Assembly (NCBI RefSeq): GCF_018860545.1
Contig: NZ_JAHKPN010000052.1
Span: forward strand, 186,001 to 250,000
DNA: 64,000 nt
Direction: 5' to 3'
Source: Winogradskyella psychrotolerans
GTDB lineage: Bacteria; Bacteroidota; Bacteroidia; Flavobacteriales; Flavobacteriaceae
The first letter of the stretch is position 1, and each line of letters opens with the position of its first letter. The position numbers and the translations under genes were made by a program. The notes beneath the pieces are model-generated. The model saw only the letters and a program-made list of their open reading frames with translations, was not told the origin of the DNA and made no database searches. Below are positions 18,417-28,041 of the stretch, piece by piece.

Positions 18417-19211
18417 ATGAATGATATAAAACTTCCTGTTGAAGTACAAAAAGAACTCGATAAAATCTCAACAGTTGCAGGCTATTTATGGCAACGTGAA
18501 TGGGCAGAAAGAAATGCCGGAAATATTTCTATGAATTTAACCTCTTTTTTTAATAAAGAAGATTTAAAAGATATAGGAGAAGAAAAACCTTTTGATTTTC
18601 CAAAAGGAGCAGCTGGATTTGTGCTTTTTATAACGGGTACTGGTTGTTATTTAAGAGATTTAGTAGATAAGATAGAAAATGTCTCTTGTATTCTTTTAAT
18701 CAACGATGATGCCACAGGTTATTCTATTGTTTGGGGAGGAAAGCGTGAAAATTTCGGACCAACGTGTGAGCTAATTTCACACGCTAGTATCCATTTATTT
18801 AACAGCATTCACCATCCTGAAAACTTAGCCGTTGTTCACACGCATCCTTTGGAGTTAATTTGCATGAGTCATCATGAGTTATTCGATAATGAAGAAGAAT
18901 TAAACAGACAAATCTGGATGATGTGTCCAGAGGTTAAAGTATTTGTTCCAAAAGGAATTCACTGTACTCCTTATGCACTTTCAAGTACTGCTGCTTTGGC
19001 AGAAGTTACAATGGAAGCATTTAAAACGCGAAATGTATCACTTTGGGAAAAACACGGAGCAACTGCAACAGCACCAGATGTAATGCAAGCATGGGACTTT
19101 TTAGATGTTGCAAATAAAGGAGCTAAGATGTTAATGATGTGTTGGGCTGCCGGATTTAAACCTGCTGGTCTTTCAAACGAACAATTAACAGAATTAGAGC
19201 AATTTACATAA
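18417..19211 (+). CDS. rhaD: rhamnulose-1-phosphate aldolase-type class II aldolase (RhaD family)
   Basis: 264 residues, resembling E. coli RhaD rather than the shorter FucA. Family landmarks include WAERNAGNISMNL, FITGTG and GYSIVWGG. Glu118 lines up with catalytic Glu117 of RhaD, and His141, His143 and His213 with its zinc ligands. The reaction is cleavage of a 6-deoxyketohexose 1-phosphate into DHAP and L-lactaldehyde. With a fucose isomerase next door (18 bp gap) and a fucose permease, the physiological substrate is probably L-fuculose-1-phosphate, perhaps also L-rhamnulose-1-phosphate. First gene of the plus-strand unit. Confidence 0.9.
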   Translation: MNDIKLPVEVQKELDKISTVAGYLWQREWAERNAGNISMNLTSFFNKEDLKDIGEEKPFDFPKGAAGFVLFITGTGCYLRDLVDKIENVSCILLINDDATGYSIVWGGKRENFGPTCELISHASIHLFNSIHHPENLAVVHTHPLELICMSHHELFDNEEELNRQIWMMCPEVKVFVPKGIHCTPYALSSTAALAEVTMEAFKTRNVSLWEKHGATATAPDVMQAWDFLDVANKGAKMLMMCWAAGFKPAGLSNEQLTELEQFT

Positions 19212-19229
19212 AATATTAAACGCATTATT

Positions 19230-21017
19230 ATGAATAGATTAATAGGTAGATTACCCAAAATAGGAATCCGTCCCGTAATTGACGGACGCGAGCTCGGTGT
19301 AAGAGAATCTTTAGAGGTTCAGTGTATGGACATGGCAAAAGCTGCCGCAAAACTTATTGAAAGCAACTTACGTTTTCCTAGTGGAGAACAAGTAGAATGT
19401 GTTATTGCAGATACCACTATTGGTGGTGTGGCAGATGCTGCTGCTTGTGCTGATAAATTTAAAAGAGAAGGTGTTGAAGTATCATTAACAGTAACGCCTT
19501 GCTGGTGTTATGGAACCGAAGTTATGGATACAGACCCTTTAATGCCAAAAGCTGTTTGGGGATTTAACGGAACCGAAAGACCAGGAGCTGTATATTTAGC
19601 AGCGGCTTTAGCGGGGTATTCTCAAAAAGGCTTACCTGCGTTCGGCATTTACGGTAGAGAAGTTCAAGATACAGGAGATACCAGTATTCCTAAAGATGTT
19701 GAAGAAAAATTATTACGTTTTTCTAAAGCGGCTTTAGCTGTAGCACAAATGAAAGGTAAATCATATTTATCAATTGGTTACAGTTCTATGGGAATTGCAG
19801 GCTCTATGGTTGATGTTAATTTCTTACAAGATTATTTCGGTGTTCGTGCTGAATTTGTAGAATCTATTGAGTTATTACGCAGAATGGATGAAGGTATCTA
19901 TGATAAAGACGAATACAAAAAAGCATTAGCTTGGACCAAAGCAAATTGTGAAGAAGGTAAAGACTGGAACAGTCCTGAAGCTCAAAAATCAGCCGAAGTC
20001 AAAGAAAAGGAATGGGAAAAAGTCGTTAAAATGACACTTATTTGCCGTGATCTAATGATTGGAAATCCTAAACTAAAAGACATGGGCTTTGGTGAAGAAT
20101 CTAAAGGCCGTAACGCTATAATGGGAGGTTTCCAAGGGCAACGTCAATGGACCGACTACCAACCAAATGCCGATTTTACAGAATCTATTCTTAATTCTTC
20201 TTTTGATTGGAATGGTATACGTCAAGCCTATGTATTCGCTACAGAAAATGACTGTTTAAATGCCGTTTCTATGTTATTTGGACATTTATTAACTAATACA
20301 GCACAAATATTCTCAGATGTAAGAACATATTGGAGTCCAGAATCTGTAGAACGTGTTACAGGAAAAAAATTAACAGGTATTGCTAAAGATGGTATTATTC
20401 ACTTAATCAATTCTGGTTCTACGACATTAGACGCTACAGCTCAACAATCGGATGCTGATGGAAACCCAACAATGAAACCTTTTTGGGATATTACGGAAGA
20501 CGAAGCACAAAAATGTTTAGACAACACCAAATGGCCTGCTGCCATTGGTGAGTACTTTAGAGGTGGAGGATTTTCTTCACAATTTAAAACTAAAGGGACA
20601 ATGCCATTAACCATGTGTAGAATAAATTTAGTAAAAGGTATTGGCCCAGTGTTACAAATAGTTGAAGGCTGGAGTGTAGAGTTACCTGAAGATATCCATA
20701 CGGTTTTAGACGAAAGAACAAACCCAACATGGCCAACCACTTGGTTTGTACCAAGAGTAACAGGCGAAGGCTTCTTTAAAGACGCGTATACTGTAATGGC
20801 AAAATGGGGAGCAAACCATGGCGCTATTTCTGTGGGACACATTGGAGCAGATTTAATTTCATTGGCTGCTTTATTAAGAATCCCTGTGAATATGCATAAT
20901 GTTGCTGAAGACGATGTATTCCGCCCAAGCGCATGGTCTGCCTTTGGAGAAAACCTAGAGTCTGCAGATTATAAAGCTTGTGCTACTTACGGGCCACTTT
21001 ATGGATTCAAATCCTAA
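19230..21017 (+). CDS. fucI: L-fucose isomerase
   Basis: 595 residues (E. coli FucI 591) with strong similarity throughout: [13 protein letters not shown] near the start, [30 protein letters not shown] block, [13 protein letters not shown], and a C-terminal [14 protein letters not shown]. Glu339, Asp363 and His530 correspond to the manganese-binding residues Glu337, Asp361 and His528 of the E. coli enzyme. It converts L-fucose to L-fuculose in the cytoplasm. It sits between rhaD and the kinase; a strong terminator follows it. Confidence 0.97.
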   Translation: MNRLIGRLPKIGIRPVIDGRELGVRESLEVQCMDMAKAAAKLIESNLRFPSGEQVECVIADTTIGGVADAAACADKFKREGVEVSLTVTPCWCYGTEVMDTDPLMPKAVWGFNGTERPGAVYLAAALAGYSQKGLPAFGIYGREVQDTGDTSIPKDVEEKLLRFSKAALAVAQMKGKSYLSIGYSSMGIAGSMVDVNFLQDYFGVRAEFVESIELLRRMDEGIYDKDEYKKALAWTKANCEEGKDWNSPEAQKSAEVKEKEWEKVVKMTLICRDLMIGNPKLKDMGFGEESKGRNAIMGGFQGQRQWTDYQPNADFTESILNSSFDWNGIRQAYVFATENDCLNAVSMLFGHLLTNTAQIFSDVRTYWSPESVERVTGKKLTGIAKDGIIHLINSGSTTLDATAQQSDADGNPTMKPFWDITEDEAQKCLDNTKWPAAIGEYFRGGGFSSQFKTKGTMPLTMCRINLVKGIGPVLQIVEGWSVELPEDIHTVLDERTNPTWPTTWFVPRVTGEGFFKDAYTVMAKWGANHGAISVGHIGADLISLAALLRIPVNMHNVAEDDVFRPSAWSAFGENLESADYKACATYGPLYGFKS

Positions 21018-21085
21018 AAGAAGAATAGATTATTTGAGTTAGTCTATATTACACTATTAAATTCTCTTAATAGTTAGCTTAAGTT

Positions 21086-21130
21086 TTCCCTTTATTTATA
21101 CCTATAATTAAAGGGAACTCTTTTTCTTTT
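21086..21130 (+). terminator. intrinsic terminator between fucI and the kinase gene
   Basis: The stem TTCCCTTTATTTA (21086-21098) pairs with TAATTAAAGGGAA (21105-21117) with one mismatch and a 6-nt loop, followed by CTCTTTTTCTTTT. An outer 11-bp inverted repeat, TTATTTGAGTT (21030-21040) and AACTCAAATAA (21132-21142), encloses it. It should stop or reduce transcription from rhaD-fucI, so the kinase and fbp may have their own promoter. Confidence 0.75.
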
Positions 21131-21182
21131 GAACTCAAATAATTAACACATATAGTAAAATCACTTATTACATAATTGCTAT

Positions 21183-21201
21183 AATTTGAGCTATTCAAAT
21201 T
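21183..21201 (+). promoter_or_regulatory. small palindrome upstream of the kinase gene, possible operator
   Basis: AATTTGA (21183-21189) and TCAAATT (21195-21201) flank GCTAT, 30 bp before the kinase start and after the fucI terminator. Its ATTTGAGC core also occurs in the susC-upstream repeat (7160-7167). In AT-rich DNA such short matches can arise by chance. Confidence 0.3.
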
Positions 21202-21231
21202 TTAATAATTATAATACAAAACACTAAACTC

Positions 21232-22551
21232 ATGAAAAAGGTCATAGCCGTTTTTGATATGGGCAAAACAAATAAAAAACTATTTTTATTTGATAAAGAT
21301 TTTAACGTCGTTTATAAAAATTCTGTTCGGTTTGAAGAATGTGTGGACGATGACAATGACCCATGTGATGACATTGAAGCCATAGAAAATTGGATACAAG
21401 GCGAAATAAAAGCTATCCAAGAACAAAAAGAGTTTAACATAAAAGCCATTAATTTTTCTACTCATGGTGCCACTTTGGTATATTTAGATAAAGACGGAAA
21501 ACGTATCACTCCACTTTACAATTATTTAAAACCTTTGGATCTTGATTTTACACCATTTTATGAAGCAAATGGTGGCATTGAAGAGTTTTCAAGAAAAACA
21601 GCATCTCCGGCTTATGGGATGTTGAATTCAGGGTTACAAATGTATTGGTTAAAACAAGAAAAACCACATTACTGGAAACAAGTAGAAACCATTTTACATT
21701 ACCCACAGTATTTGAGTTATATATTTTCGAATAAAATTACGGCGGACTTCACCTCATTAGGTGCGCATACTGCTATTTGGGATTTTGATGCCATGCAATA
21801 TCACGATTGGTTGGCAAAAGAAGGTATAACACTACCAGAACCAAAACCTGGGAAAAATGCGGCTTTAGCCACTGTTAATGGACAAGAAATTGCTATTGGA
21901 AAAGGCTTACATGACAGCTCTTCTTCAATAATTCCTTTATTAGAAGAACATGAGAATTCAAACAACGAATTTATATTATTATCCACTGGTACCTGGATTA
22001 TTTGTATGAATCCATTTAGCAAAGAAACACTTACTACAGATCAGTTAAAAAATGACTGTTTGTGTTTTATGACACCAGACAAGAAGCAAATAAAATCATC
22101 TATGCAGTTTTTAGGTCGAGTGCACGAAGTTAATGCCATTGCTTTAAGTGAACACTTCGGTGTTGAAAAAAATCACTATTTAGAATTAAAACTGAATAAA
22201 CCATTATGTTCAGAAATTTTAGGGAACAACGAACACTTGTTTTTCCCAAATGACATCGCAGAAGATTTTGTGGGAGATTTATCACAAGTTAAAAAGTTTG
22301 ATAATTACGAAAGTGCATACTATCAACTGATCTTTGAAATTTCAAAACGTGTACATGAAGGCATCAATCGTATTTTAGATAAAGAAAATAACCTTAAAGA
22401 CGTCTACATTTCAGGTGGTTTTAATAAAAACGACATTTTTGTAGAATACCTTAACCAATTGATGCCAGAACAAAAGATTCAATTTCCAAAAGGTGAAAAT
22501 GCTAGCGCATTAGGTGCAGCCTTATTGATGAAGGATTATTTAAAGTCTTAA
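21232..22551 (+). CDS. FGGY-family carbohydrate kinase, probable L-fuculokinase
   Basis: 439 residues. FGGY landmarks: the N-terminal phosphate loop VFDMGKTNKKLFLFD, NFSTHGATLVYLD, a second-domain ILLSTGTWIICMNPF and a C-terminal YISGGFNKNDIFVEYL plus ENASALGAALL. It is shorter than E. coli FucK and RhaB (about 480) and belongs to a separate Bacteroidota-type branch, so no classical symbol is given. From its place after fucI and before fbp it should phosphorylate L-fuculose to L-fuculose-1-phosphate, closing the path between isomerase and aldolase. Rhamnulose kinase activity is an alternative. Confidence 0.85.
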   Translation: MKKVIAVFDMGKTNKKLFLFDKDFNVVYKNSVRFEECVDDDNDPCDDIEAIENWIQGEIKAIQEQKEFNIKAINFSTHGATLVYLDKDGKRITPLYNYLKPLDLDFTPFYEANGGIEEFSRKTASPAYGMLNSGLQMYWLKQEKPHYWKQVETILHYPQYLSYIFSNKITADFTSLGAHTAIWDFDAMQYHDWLAKEGITLPEPKPGKNAALATVNGQEIAIGKGLHDSSSSIIPLLEEHENSNNEFILLSTGTWIICMNPFSKETLTTDQLKNDCLCFMTPDKKQIKSSMQFLGRVHEVNAIALSEHFGVEKNHYLELKLNKPLCSEILGNNEHLFFPNDIAEDFVGDLSQVKKFDNYESAYYQLIFEISKRVHEGINRILDKENNLKDVYISGGFNKNDIFVEYLNQLMPEQKIQFPKGENASALGAALLMKDYLKS

Positions 22552-22567
22552 AAACAACACATAAATT

Positions 22568-23563
22568 ATGGAAAAGCTGACCACATTAGGAGAATTTATT
22601 ATTGAAAATCAATCCTCATTCCCCTATTCTACAGGTGAGTTATCCAAATTATTAAATGGGTTACGATTAGCCGGAAAAATGGTGAATCATGAAGTTAATA
22701 AAGCAGGATTAGTTGATATTATTGGTGGTGTAGGCGACGTTAATGTACAAGGAGAAAACCAGCAAAAATTAGATGTTTTTGCAAATGATAAATTTATTCA
22801 AGCCATCAAAAATAGAGATATTGCCTGTGGCATCGTATCCGAAGAGCTTGAAGATTTTATTGCATTACCCGGAAGTGACGCCTCTAATAATGGTAAATAT
22901 GTTGTTTTAATGGATCCTTTGGATGGGTCTTCAAACATTGATGTCAATGTATCAGTAGGTACTATTTTTTCGATTTACCGAAGGCTGACACCAAAAGGCA
23001 CTCCCGTAGAACTTAAGGATTTTTTACAACCAGGTTCAGCCCAAGTTGCTGCGGGTTATATTGTTTATGGCACATCAACCATGCTAGTTTATACCACAGG
23101 AAACGGTGTAAATGGTTTTACTATAAATCCTGCCACTGGCTCTTATTACTTATCCCACGCTAACATTCAAATACCGGAAACAGGAAGTATATATTCAGTT
23201 AATCTGGGTAATTACGTGCACTTCCCTGAAGGCGTCAAAAATTATATTAAATATTGTCAAAAAGATGAAAATGATCGTCCTTACAGCTTAAGATATATAG
23301 GATCTATGGTCTCTGATTTTCATCGTAATATGTTAAAAGGTGGCATTTACATGTATCCTTTTGATGCTAAAAATAAAAATGGAAAACTAAGGTTGCTTTA
23401 CGAAGCTAACCCTATTGCTTTTTTGACAGAACAAGCTGGAGGAAAAGCTACAGACGGTTCTAAGCGTATTATGGATATCGTTCCTTCTGAAATCCACCAA
23501 CGCATTCCGTTCTTTTGTGGAAGCGTAAAAATGGTTGAAAAATTGGAATCGTTTTTTGAATAA
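22568..23563 (+). CDS. fbp: fructose-1,6-bisphosphatase, class I
   Basis: 331 residues, the standard length. The class I metal-site motif [10 protein letters not shown] starts at Asp116; other family blocks are [53 protein letters not shown] and [22 protein letters not shown]. It removes the 1-phosphate of fructose-1,6-bisphosphate in gluconeogenesis. It lies 16 bp after the kinase on the same strand. The aldolase makes DHAP from fucose, so co-expression of this enzyme would let cells build hexose phosphate while growing on fucose. Confidence 0.96.
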   Translation: MEKLTTLGEFIIENQSSFPYSTGELSKLLNGLRLAGKMVNHEVNKAGLVDIIGGVGDVNVQGENQQKLDVFANDKFIQAIKNRDIACGIVSEELEDFIALPGSDASNNGKYVVLMDPLDGSSNIDVNVSVGTIFSIYRRLTPKGTPVELKDFLQPGSAQVAAGYIVYGTSTMLVYTTGNGVNGFTINPATGSYYLSHANIQIPETGSIYSVNLGNYVHFPEGVKNYIKYCQKDENDRPYSLRYIGSMVSDFHRNMLKGGIYMYPFDAKNKNGKLRLLYEANPIAFLTEQAGGKATDGSKRIMDIVPSEIHQRIPFFCGSVKMVEKLESFFE

Positions 23564-23810
23564 TTCTATTATTTACCTCACATGTTATTGCGCATTTCTG
23601 TAAAAAATACATTTTATTATATTTCAAAACTTTACTCATATTTGTGGATAGGTACACCATATTAGAGTTTGAAATTCCAATACCAATGTAATAACTACAG
23701 TTTCATTCAGCTAAAAATAATAGATTATAACGTCTATACTCCACGGCATCGATTATTTTAGAGAATATTGAACGTTTTACGTTTTGAGCTAATCTAATAC
23801 TTGATAGAAA

Positions 23811-23843
23811 TAGCAATAAGTCCTATTTAATTGTTTATTGCTA
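23811..23843 (+). repeat. 9-bp inverted repeat just before the LysE-like gene
   Basis: TAGCAATAA (23811-23819) and TTATTGCTA (23835-23843) pair around 15 nt, ending 11 bp before the ATG at 23855. It could sequester the start region or be an operator. The rest of the 291-bp gap after fbp shows no gene and no clear terminator. Confidence 0.4.
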
Positions 23844-23854
23844 CAAAAAATTAA

Positions 23855-24478
23855 ATGAATTTCTTCACATGTCTCCTATTAGGCTTTCTTGTAGCTACTT
23901 CGGGTAGTATTGTTCCTAGCTATTTAAATCTTACTGTAGTTAAGTACAGTCTCGTCAGTGGCAAAAATTCTGCCCTTTATCTCATTGGCGGTTTTGCAAC
24001 AGTTTTATTTTTTCAAGCAAATATTGGAGCCTACTTTTCAAACGTTTTAATGAAAAATTCAGAATACATTACGCTTATACAAAAAGTAGGTACAGTGATA
24101 TTGGTACTATTATCTCTTAATTTTTTTAGATTACATTTCAAATTAATAAATAAAACAAAGAAAATTTTAATTAAGAAGTCAAAAGCGTATTTCAGTGGTA
24201 TAGGTTTATCTCTATTAAATACTATTGCTATTCCATTTTACTTCACATCAATTTCATTATTGATAAGTTTAGATTATTTTGAATATACGCTTTTGAATAG
24301 TTTGTATTTTTCTATTGGCTCTACATTAGGTTCATTTTCACTGTATGCCTTATATGCTATTATTGCGACTAGAATAGAACATAAGCTCACAGTCATAGCC
24401 AATAAAATGAATCTCATTTTAGGCTGTCTAACAGCTATAGTCGCGATTGGTAATATGGTGTATTTGTATACAAAATAA
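23855..24478 (+). CDS. LysE-like multi-spanning membrane protein
   Basis: 207 residues with about six hydrophobic segments. The N-terminal FLVATSGSIVPSYLNLTVVKYSLVSGKNSALYL resembles the conserved first helix pair of LysE/RhtB-type exporters, but the canonical PGP motif is replaced by SIVPS, so it is a divergent member. The substrate is unknown; amino-acid or small-metabolite export is the family role. It has no close operon partner: 291 bp separate it from fbp and it converges with pgpH. Confidence 0.65.
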   Translation: MNFFTCLLLGFLVATSGSIVPSYLNLTVVKYSLVSGKNSALYLIGGFATVLFFQANIGAYFSNVLMKNSEYITLIQKVGTVILVLLSLNFFRLHFKLINKTKKILIKKSKAYFSGIGLSLLNTIAIPFYFTSISLLISLDYFEYTLLNSLYFSIGSTLGSFSLYALYAIIATRIEHKLTVIANKMNLILGCLTAIVAIGNMVYLYTK

Positions 24479-24596
24479 CCTATATACCATATTATAGATG
24501 CTTATAAATGAATAAATACACAATCGTGAAACTTAAATATATAGTTTAAGCCCCAATATTCTCAGTACGATTGCCAACTAATAACTTACGGTCATT

Positions 24597-26648
24597 TTAC
24601 TCCGGATACTCAATTCTTAAATGATAAATATTAGCCAACTTGAACTTCAGTACTTTTTTAAGCGATTGAATTTCTTTAAATGTAATATCAGAATTTAAAA
24701 ACTGACCACTTTCCATTTGCTTGTTTATGATGTTTTCTACAAAATCATTAATCTTAGTACTTGTCGGTTCTTTTAAACTCTTAGAAGCGGCTTCCACGCT
24801 ATCACACATCATAAGAATAGCGGTTTCTTTGCTAAATGGTGTTGGGCCAGGATATGTAAAATCCTTAATGTCAACATTTTCATTTGCCGCCTTTTCTTTC
24901 ATATAAAAATAATACACCAAACTTGTACCATGATGTGTTCTTATAAAATCTATGACACGATCTGGTAAATTATATTTTTTAGCGATTTCAATGCCATTTA
25001 TGACATGGTCTATAATAACTTTCGCACTTTCTTTATTAGATAACTCATCGTGTGGATTAATACCTGTACTCTGATTCTCTGTAAAATACGTAGGATTATT
25101 CATCTTACCAATATCATGATATAAGGCTCCTACCCTAACTAACATAGCATTAGCACCAATTTCGTTAGCTGATGCTTCAGCTAAATTGGCTACATTTAAC
25201 GAATGATGAAAGGTTCCTGGTGCTCGGTTTGATAGTTCTTTCAATAATTTAGTGTTAGTATCTGAAAGTTCTAAAAGTGATACATCCGAAACTAATCCAA
25301 AGATTTTTTCATAAATATATATCAAAGGCTGCACAAAAAGTGTAGCTAAACCACAGAGCACAAACATGCCAAAAACCTCAATTTTCAGTCCTGTTAATTG
25401 TCCTTCATGAATTACGAAAAACGCAAAATAGGCTATGATATATATAAATGTAATTTGACCAACTGATATAAAAATATTAGCACGCTTATATAACTCTGAA
25501 ACTGTTAATATCGTTACCATACCCGCAATAATCTGAAGAAACATGTATTCATAACTATTAGGCACTACAAAACCTAAAAGTAATACCGTTAATACATGTG
25601 TAAACAACCCTAGTCTGGCATCAAAAAAAGCTTTTAAAACTAATGGTAAAATACATAATGGTACGACATAAATATATTGAGAGTTAAAGTTGATAACCAA
25701 TGTACTCAACAATACCATTAGCGCTATATTAAAAAATATAAACGTAACTTTTGTATTATTTAAAAAGACCTCTTTTCTATATTTACTTAGAAATAATAAT
25801 AGCATTAAAAGCGCTAAAGCCACCAATAACGTATAGGCTATAAGCACCAAATTATAATTCGCCGAATTCCATACTTGCGATTCATATTCAGATTTTAATG
25901 AGCTTAAAATATCATATTGTGCCTCTTCAATTACTTGTCCTTTTGAGATAATAAGCTGGTCTTTTTCAACTCTGCCTCTTGTTAAAGAAATTCGGGACAA
26001 CTCCTCTTCTAAAGCTTTTTCAGTTAAGCTTGCATTAAGCTTAATATTTGGTTTTATGATATCAAAAAAAAGAGATACCATACGTTTTTTGACATCTACA
26101 GGTAAGGAGTTACCCAAATCTGACTCTAACCGTTGACGCAAATTACTTAGCTCAAATAAACTTCCGTACTGAATTTCCTTTTCAACTTTATTATCAGTTA
26201 CAAGCTTTACAGGCCTATCCTCGTCATAATTATAATCCGAATCTAATATGCCAGAATTGTATAGACTATTGACGATTGATTTTCCTTTTTTATACAGATC
26301 AGAATTTTCAATAGTAAAATTGCTAGAGTCCTTAAATACTTGATTAAATCGGCTTAGATAATCAGATAGGACTTCACCTTTAACCGCTCTATTTATTTGA
26401 AAATAAACAAGACTCCTACTCTTAATTTCATTTTTTTCAGAATCAAGTTCAGCTTTTGATTTTTTAATAGCAAAATTAAAGGGAGCATATAGGTTTTCCG
26501 ATTGCCAAGGTTTTCCTTTTTCAAACGAATATCTAAACTTTCCCGTTTTAGGAAATAGATATACTATAAATAATGTTGTTACAATAAACAACAAAATCTT
26601 ATAGACTAACGCGTGATTCTTATACCATTTATTGTAGAATACATTCAT
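24597..26648 (-). CDS. pgpH: 7TM-HD domain phosphohydrolase, PgpH-type c-di-AMP phosphodiesterase
   Basis: 683 residues. A single N-terminal membrane helix, a large extracytoplasmic 7TMR-HDED domain (about 50-265), seven membrane helices (about 270-450) and a cytoplasmic HD domain. The HD residues are His511-Asp512 in YHDIGKMNNPTYF; the preceding TFHHSLNVANLAE and the later IRTHHGTSLVYYFY supply the other metal ligands. This layout is that of PgpH, which degrades cyclic di-AMP. It is a single gene between convergent and divergent neighbours. Substrate assignment rests on family knowledge. Confidence 0.88.
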   Translation of the reverse strand: MNVFYNKWYKNHALVYKILLFIVTTLFIVYLFPKTGKFRYSFEKGKPWQSENLYAPFNFAIKKSKAELDSEKNEIKSRSLVYFQINRAVKGEVLSDYLSRFNQVFKDSSNFTIENSDLYKKGKSIVNSLYNSGILDSDYNYDEDRPVKLVTDNKVEKEIQYGSLFELSNLRQRLESDLGNSLPVDVKKRMVSLFFDIIKPNIKLNASLTEKALEEELSRISLTRGRVEKDQLIISKGQVIEEAQYDILSSLKSEYESQVWNSANYNLVLIAYTLLVALALLMLLLFLSKYRKEVFLNNTKVTFIFFNIALMVLLSTLVINFNSQYIYVVPLCILPLVLKAFFDARLGLFTHVLTVLLLGFVVPNSYEYMFLQIIAGMVTILTVSELYKRANIFISVGQITFIYIIAYFAFFVIHEGQLTGLKIEVFGMFVLCGLATLFVQPLIYIYEKIFGLVSDVSLLELSDTNTKLLKELSNRAPGTFHHSLNVANLAEASANEIGANAMLVRVGALYHDIGKMNNPTYFTENQSTGINPHDELSNKESAKVIIDHVINGIEIAKKYNLPDRVIDFIRTHHGTSLVYYFYMKEKAANENVDIKDFTYPGPTPFSKETAILMMCDSVEAASKSLKEPTSTKINDFVENIINKQMESGQFLNSDITFKEIQSLKKVLKFKLANIYHLRIEYPE

Positions 26649-26853
26649 GTGTTTAAACTCATCGTTTTTTTATCGGTCATAGGGAACATCCATAAAATTA
26701 TACCTTTATGAGATTAAATTTTAATTGCTGATGTTTCATATACAATCAAATGTAATAAATATTAGAATTTTAGAAGTCTAATATCATTAATACATTCTCA
26801 AATCTCTTAAAAAATGTTTAATTTCGCATCAAATAACATCAAACATATTTACA

Positions 26854-28032
26854 ATGAATAAGGACGTCGTTATCGTTTCAGCAGTAAGAACACCAATAGG
26901 AAGTTTTTTAGGAGGCTTATCTACAGTGCCTGCACCACGTTTAGGTGCAACAGCTATTAAAGGAGCTTTAGATAAAATCAACTTAAAACCAGAATTGGTA
27001 AATGAAGTTATTATGGGTAATGTTGTGCAAGCTGGCACAGGTCAAGCACCTGCAAGGCAAGCGGCCATTTATGCTGGTTTACCTAATACAATTCCTTGTA
27101 CAACAATAAATAAAGTTTGTGCTTCTGGAATGAAAGCTGTAATGCAAGCAGCACAAGCGATACAATTAGGAGATGCAGATATTGTTGTGGCTGGTGGAAT
27201 GGAAAATATGAGTTTAATTCCTCATTATTTTAATGCACGTACAGGTACAAAATTTGGACCTGGAACTCTTGTAGATGGTATGCAGAAAGATGGATTAGTT
27301 GATGCTTATGACAATAATGCCATGGGAGTTTGTGCAGATACTTGTGCTACTGAATATGAATTCTCTAGAGAAGATCAAGATGCTTTTGCTGTTCAATCTT
27401 ATGAACGTTCTAAAGCGGCTTGGGATGCTGGTAAATTTAGCGAAGAGGTGATTTCTGTTGAAGTGCCTCAACGTCGTGGAGAACCTGTTATTGTCGATAG
27501 AGATGAAGAATACTCGAATGTGAGAATGGATAAAATTCCAGCTTTACGCCCTGCTTTTACTAAAGAGGGAACAGTAACCGCTGCAAATGCATCTACAATT
27601 AACGATGGAGCCGCTGCGTTGGTTTTAATGAGTAGAGAAAAAGCTGTAGAATTAGGCTTAAAACCTTTAGCTACTATAAAAGGGTATGCAGATGCTGCTC
27701 ATGAACCAGAATGGTTTACCACAGCTCCTGCAAAAGCCTTACCTAAAGCGTTAGCAAAGGCAAATGTTGATATAAAAGATGTCGACTTTTTTGAATTTAA
27801 CGAAGCCTTTTCTGTTGTTGGTTTAGCAAATATGAAAATATTAGGATTAGAAGATAGCGTGGTAAATGTAAACGGAGGAGCCGTTTCATTAGGACATCCC
27901 TTAGGTTGCTCTGGAGCTAGAATTTTAGTTACATTAATCAACGTGTTGCATCAAAACAACGCTAAACTGGGAGCAGCTGCTATTTGTAATGGTGGTGGTG
28001 GTGCATCAGCAGTTGTAATAGAACGCGCTTAA
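26854..28032 (+). CDS. acetyl-CoA C-acetyltransferase (thiolase)
   Basis: 392 residues, the usual length for a biosynthetic/degradative thiolase. Active-site blocks: NKVCASGMKAV with the acylated Cys89, ECNEAF-like EFNEAFSVVGLANM, GHPLGCSGARI with the catalytic His, and CNGGGGASAVVIE with the second Cys near the C terminus. It makes or cleaves acetoacetyl-CoA. Acetoacetyl-CoA (AtoB-like) versus long-chain beta-ketoacyl-CoA specificity cannot be decided by eye, but the short length favours the former. An NlpC/P60 gene follows after 9 bp and may be co-transcribed. Confidence 0.93.
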   Translation: MNKDVVIVSAVRTPIGSFLGGLSTVPAPRLGATAIKGALDKINLKPELVNEVIMGNVVQAGTGQAPARQAAIYAGLPNTIPCTTINKVCASGMKAVMQAAQAIQLGDADIVVAGGMENMSLIPHYFNARTGTKFGPGTLVDGMQKDGLVDAYDNNAMGVCADTCATEYEFSREDQDAFAVQSYERSKAAWDAGKFSEEVISVEVPQRRGEPVIVDRDEEYSNVRMDKIPALRPAFTKEGTVTAANASTINDGAAALVLMSREKAVELGLKPLATIKGYADAAHEPEWFTTAPAKALPKALAKANVDIKDVDFFEFNEAFSVVGLANMKILGLEDSVVNVNGGAVSLGHPLGCSGARILVTLINVLHQNNAKLGAAAICNGGGGASAVVIERA

Positions 28033-28041
28033 TTAAACCCT

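Noticed and set aside
20441..20842. 133-codon minus-strand ORF
   Set aside because: Antisense to the conserved C-terminal half of fucI; no independent evidence of coding.
18417..22551. L-rhamnose rather than L-fucose operon
   Set aside because: The aldolase is RhaD-like, but the isomerase is unmistakably FucI, the permease is FucP-like and a GH29 fucosidase is linked; dual use remains possible.
24540..24552. Short CTTAAA/TTTAAG hairpin between convergent LysE-like and pgpH genes as a terminator
   Set aside because: Only a 6-bp A/T stem with no T tract; not distinguishable from chance.
26747..26754. Minus-strand TACATTTG as promoter of pgpH
   Set aside because: Fits the -7 consensus, but no TTG lies at the -33 distance and the site is about 100 bp from the start; too weak to list.
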